A DNA stretch of 64,000 nt from contig DASZXK010000053.1 of NCBI GenBank assembly GCA_035545855.1, forward strand, positions 29,706 through 93,705. The letters run 5' to 3'. This DNA is from DASZVB01 sp035545855 (GTDB lineage Bacteria; Myxococcota_A; Polyangia; Polyangiales; Polyangiaceae). The notes under the pieces were generated by a model. The model was given only the letters and a program-made list of their open reading frames with translations, had not been told where the DNA came from and ran no database searches. The translations under genes were made by a program, and so were the position numbers. Position 1 is the first letter of the stretch. The number at the start of each line of letters is the position of its first letter. This document shows positions 60,956-64,000 of the stretch, in pieces.

Positions 60956-61900
60956 GTGACACCGCGTCGTTTCCCGTCCGTCTCCGTCGGAGTTTCCCTC
61001 GCGGCGCTCGCTCCGTGCGCCTGCCAGAAGGAGCCCGGCACCGGGCACGTGGTGGAGGCGGGGCCCGTCACGCGACCGCCTGGACCCGTCTCCGCCGCGG
61101 ACGCGGCGCGCTACGTGCTCGCCCTCGTGAACCACGATCGCGCGGAGGCAGGGCTTCCCGCCGTCGAGTGGGACGACACCGCGGCGAAAGGAGGCGCCGT
61201 GCACGCCGCGGACATGGCGCTCCACGGTTACACGGCCCACTGGGGCACCGACGGCACCGTGCCCGAGGAGCGCTACACCGATGCCGGCGGGACGGACTTC
61301 GTCGAGGAGAACGCCGCGTGCTTCTTCGACGGCGTCACCCGTCCGCTGGATCCGAGCGCGTCCTTCGATCCGGTCGAGCTCGAGAAGATCGAGGCGGCGT
61401 TCATGGCCGAGGTGCCGCCGAACGACGGGCACAAGAAGAACATCCTCGGGAAGGCGCACCGGCTCCTCGGCGTGGGCGTCGCGCAGCCGCTCGGCATCGG
61501 CCAGCCGTGCATGGCCCAGGAATTCGTGGACGACTACGGCGACTACGACGACCTTCCCCGGAGGTCGAAGGTGGGCGGAAGCGTCCGCGTTCGCGGAACC
61601 ATCGCCGAGCCCGCGAAGTTCGGCGCGGTGGGCATCGCTCGGATCGATCCCGCCAGGCCCATGAGCGCCGAGGAGCTGAACCACACGCACACGTACCCCA
61701 TCCCCGCGCCGTACGTGCTCTTCACGCCGAAGGGGTTCGTCACACCGAAGCCGGTCGACGTGAACGGAAACCAGTTCTCGATCGAGATCCCGCTCTCGGA
61801 CGGCGGAAAGCCCGGGCGCTACGAGATCAGCGTGTGGGCGACGCTCCCCGGGGACAAGTCCCTCGTCACCGTGAGCCAGCGCGTCGTCGACGTTCGCTGA
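60956..61900 (+). CDS. CAP-domain lipoprotein
   Basis: A 314-residue protein with a short signal sequence (SVGVSLAALAPCACQK) whose cysteines suggest lipidation. The CAP (SCP/PR-1) domain spans about 40-180: ALVNHDRAEAGLPAVEWDD, AADMALHGYTAHWG and GHKKNILGKAHRLLGVGVA. A C-terminal beta-sandwich-like part follows. CAP proteins of bacteria are often extracellular; activity is unknown. The start is GTG 60956, directly behind TATAAA. Confidence 0.82.
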   Translation: MTPRRFPSVSVGVSLAALAPCACQKEPGTGHVVEAGPVTRPPGPVSAADAARYVLALVNHDRAEAGLPAVEWDDTAAKGGAVHAADMALHGYTAHWGTDGTVPEERYTDAGGTDFVEENAACFFDGVTRPLDPSASFDPVELEKIEAAFMAEVPPNDGHKKNILGKAHRLLGVGVAQPLGIGQPCMAQEFVDDYGDYDDLPRRSKVGGSVRVRGTIAEPAKFGAVGIARIDPARPMSAEELNHTHTYPIPAPYVLFTPKGFVTPKPVDVNGNQFSIEIPLSDGGKPGRYEISVWATLPGDKSLVTVSQRVVDVR

Positions 61901-61906
61901 GCGCCG

Positions 61907-62932
61907 TCACCAGCGCCCCTGGATCCGCCGGATGAACTCGTACGGGTAACCGAGGTCGAACGCGCTCGCCCCGTCGAGCGCCGTCATCTGCGCGTCCGAC
62001 AGCGAGAGGTCGGCCGCCTTCAGGTTGTCCTCGAGCTGTTCGAGGGAGCGCGCGCCGAAGATCACGCTCGTCACCTGTGGCTTGCGGAGGAGCCAGGCGA
62101 GCGCGACGCGGGACGGCGTGGAGCTCGTCTCCGCGGCGACGGCATTGACCGCGTCGAGGATTCGCCAGTTTCGTTCGTTGTCGAACGACGCGAAGCGCTC
62201 CTTCCATTTCTCGAGGCGCGCGCCCGGAGGGGGCGGCTGGTTCCGTCCGTACTTGCCGCTCAGGAAGCCCGCTCCGAGAGGCGACCACGGCAGGATCCCG
62301 AGCCCGAATCGCGCGCAGGCGGGGACGCCTTCCCGCTCCAGGTCCCGCACGGACAGGCTGTACTGCGCCTGGAGCGTCACGAAGCGAGTCAGCTTCCGGA
62401 GCTCGCTCGTCATGAGACTCTCCGCGAGGCGATAGCCGGTGTAGTTGCTCGCGCCGATGTAGACGACGAGGCCGCGGCGCACGAGATCGTCCAGCGCGCG
62501 GAGGGTTTCCTCCTCCGGCGTGTCGATGTCCTGCATGTGGATCTGGTAGAGGTCGATGCGGTCCGTCTTCAGACGCTTCAAGCTGGCCTCGACGGTCTTC
62601 AGGATGCGAAGTCGCGAGGCGCCGCTCCGGTTCGGTCCGCTTCCCATCACGAAGCGAAACTTCGTCGCGAGGACGACCTCGTCCCTGCGCCCGCTCGTCT
62701 CGAAGAACTTGCCGAGCACCCTCTCTGAGAGCCCGTCTTGCCCGTAGACGTCCGCGGTGTCGAAGAAGTTCACCCCCGCGTCGAGCGCTCGATTCATGAT
62801 CCGGAACGCCGTCGCTTCGTCGCATCCCACCTGATGCATGAAGGAGTTCTCGTCCGCCTCTCCGAAGGTCATGGTGCCGAGGCACAGGGGAGACACCTTC
62901 GCACCGCTGGCCCCGAGTCGCCGGTATTCCAT
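61907..62932 (-). CDS. Aldo/keto reductase
   Basis: NADPH-dependent reductase with an (alpha/beta)8 barrel. The tetrad is visible: D58 and Y63 in FFDTADVYG, K91 in LATKF and H132 in YQIHMQD. The cofactor loop is IFGARSLEQLEDNL. The 341 residues belong to the YajO/Tas-like group. ATG 62932 opens with EYRRLGASGAKVSPLCLG. The substrate is unknown. It converges with the CAP gene and is divergent from the kinase. Confidence 0.92.
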   Translation of the reverse strand: MEYRRLGASGAKVSPLCLGTMTFGEADENSFMHQVGCDEATAFRIMNRALDAGVNFFDTADVYGQDGLSERVLGKFFETSGRRDEVVLATKFRFVMGSGPNRSGASRLRILKTVEASLKRLKTDRIDLYQIHMQDIDTPEEETLRALDDLVRRGLVVYIGASNYTGYRLAESLMTSELRKLTRFVTLQAQYSLSVRDLEREGVPACARFGLGILPWSPLGAGFLSGKYGRNQPPPPGARLEKWKERFASFDNERNWRILDAVNAVAAETSSTPSRVALAWLLRKPQVTSVIFGARSLEQLEDNLKAADLSLSDAQMTALDGASAFDLGYPYEFIRRIQGRW

Positions 62933-63017
62933 CAGAGCGTCATGGGCGCCCGGGCGGGGAGCGTCAAGCGGGCGCTCCGGGCGATCGACTTCCCGGCGAA
63001 CCGCGCTCGGGTTATGG

Positions 63018-63878
63018 GTGAAATGCTTGAGCCTCGTGGGCCTCGTCGTCGCGGATCGGTACCGGCTGATGGAAGTCATCGGCAAGGGAGGCCACGGCCT
63101 CGTGTACCGCGGCGTGGAGCGCTCGTCCGACCGGGAGGTCGCGGTCAAAGTGCTCATGAGCGACCTTCCGCAGTACCCCGAGCTCGAAGCGCGGCTCGAG
63201 CGCGAGCACGAGGCGCTCGTGGCGCTCGAGGGGACGGCGGCGCTTCGCGTGTTCGGCCTGCACCGCCAGCACGGTTCGGCCTACCTCGTCACGGAGCTCC
63301 TCCGCGGGCAGGACTTCGACCACTACCTCTCGGACATCGAAAGCCAGGGGGAGCGGATGAACCTACGCTCCCTCGTGGAGTTCATCGACCCCATCGTGAC
63401 GACCCTCGAGGCCGCGCACGATCGAGGCATCCTTCATCGGGATCTGAAACCCGGTAACATCTTCATCCTCGGGCGGGGCACCGCCGGGGGCGTCCGGTTG
63501 CTCGACTTCGGGCTCTCACGGCTGGAATCGTCGAGGCCGCTCACGCAGGACGGCATCATCATCGGCTCCCCGAGCTACATCGCGCCCGAGGTGTGGGAGG
63601 GGAACCCGCGGGGGCTCGACCATCGAGCGGACGTCTACTCCCTCGGGGCGATCCTCTACCGCGCGATGGCGGGAGAAGTGCCGTTTCCAGTCACCGGGCT
63701 CGCGGAAAAGGCTCGCGCTGCGAAGACGGCGCCGCGCCCGAGCCTTCGCCAGAAACGCCCCGAGCTCCCCGAGGGCATCGACGCCTGGGTGGGGCAGGCG
63801 CTCGCCGTCGATCGCGAACGGCGTTTCCACCGCGCGCGCGCGATGTGGTCCGCTCTCCGCGAAATCGTGCGAGCATGA
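63018..63878 (+). CDS. Soluble Ser/Thr protein kinase
   Basis: Hanks-type kinase of 286 residues with only the catalytic domain. The Gly loop is GKGGHG at 22-27, the ATP lysine K44 in VAVKVL, the catalytic loop HRDLKPGN from H140, DFG from D163, and APE follows in YIAPEVW. It has no membrane segment. GTG 63018 is preferred; GTG 63036 is also possible. The longer frame from 62838 runs antisense through the reductase gene. Confidence 0.9.
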   Translation: MKCLSLVGLVVADRYRLMEVIGKGGHGLVYRGVERSSDREVAVKVLMSDLPQYPELEARLEREHEALVALEGTAALRVFGLHRQHGSAYLVTELLRGQDFDHYLSDIESQGERMNLRSLVEFIDPIVTTLEAAHDRGILHRDLKPGNIFILGRGTAGGVRLLDFGLSRLESSRPLTQDGIIIGSPSYIAPEVWEGNPRGLDHRADVYSLGAILYRAMAGEVPFPVTGLAEKARAAKTAPRPSLRQKRPELPEGIDAWVGQALAVDRERRFHRARAMWSALREIVRA

Positions 63879-63898
63879 AGTGGACGGAAGGAGCCCCC

Positions 63899-64000
63899 AT
63901 GGCGACCAGGAAGAAAGCGTCGAAGCGTCCGGGTACGGTGAAGGCGAAGCCGGCGAAGCGTCCGGGTACGGCGAAGGCGAAGCCGGCGAAGAAGGCCGCT
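63899..64000 (+). CDS. Lys/Pro/Ala repeat protein (3' end outside window)
   Basis: Only the first 34 codons are visible: MATRKKASKRPGTVKAKPAK and onward. They contain a 33-bp DNA repeat (63923-63955 and 63956-63988) that encodes KRPGTVKAKPA and KRPGTAKAKPA. GGAAGGAG precedes the ATG by about 8 bases. This matches the composition of histone-H1-like or AlgP-like DNA-binding tails. The rest is unknown. Confidence 0.65.
   Translation, partial: MATRKKASKRPGTVKAKPAKRPGTAKAKPAKKAA

Overview
The window is a gene-dense, very GC-rich piece of bacterial chromosome with no mobile element, integrase, CRISPR array or rRNA. Several things point to a myxobacterium, probably of the Polyangia side of Myxococcota: two Ser/Thr protein kinases (one with the HRDVSPQN loop typical of that group), paired FHA proteins, a CheY/GAF pair, a PilZ-like protein, several TPR/PEGA-type envelope proteins, and many small lipoproteins. 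This assignment is an inference from gene content, not from a marker alignment.

Layout. 1-9583: the end of a complex I cluster (nuoH partial, nuoI), then gatB, mtnA, lipA, a TerB-like protein and a three-gene 2-oxoacid dehydrogenase (E1 alpha, E1 beta, lipoylated E2). 9817-12406: an exported TPR/PEGA-type protein and a membrane Ser/Thr kinase. 12456-18144: prs with a terminator-like leader hairpin, rplY-pth, rpsF-rpsR-rplI, a 73-bp tandem repeat copied from the end of rplI, and dnaB. 18176-24549: obgE, a lipid-kinase-like protein, a J-domain fusion protein, a HAD phosphatase coupled to a chlorite-dismutase-family protein, and hisZ. 24552-32822: purA, two exported TPR-like proteins, a PH-domain membrane protein, an OmpA-like lipoprotein pair, a dCMP-deaminase-like enzyme, ddl and a PilZ-like protein. 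32987-37115: purD, serC, serA.

37169-42718: signalling genes (PEGA-like, SCP2-like, two tandem FHA paralogues, a DUF721/DciA-like protein, CheY, GAF), a tRNA-Leu(CAA) and a HicB-like orphan. 43102-45967: the most unusual locus, a three-gene overlapping minus-strand operon with a small accessory protein, a GMC oxidoreductase carrying a ferredoxin-type Cys motif, and a methyltransferase of the METTL9/DREV type. 45987-54451: a small exported protein, sodB, ctaA and a heavy-metal RND efflux operon (czcCBA type). 54672-58602: a succinate dehydrogenase operon (C-A-B order, resembling mycobacterial Sdh1) coupled to a lipoprotein gene. 58617-64000: an FAD oxidoreductase, an unknown protein, a CAP-domain lipoprotein with an apparently leaderless start, an aldo/keto reductase, a second kinase, and the start of a Lys/Pro/Ala repeat protein cut by the window end.

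Much of the window is core metabolism and information processing. Short overlaps (GTGA, ATGA, TGATG) are very frequent and indicate translational coupling. The accessory observations most worth a second look are the METTL9-like operon, the tandem FHA paralogues with a shared unknown C-terminal domain, the Cys/His-rich SDH membrane subunit, the prs leader hairpin, and the tandem copies of the rplI end.
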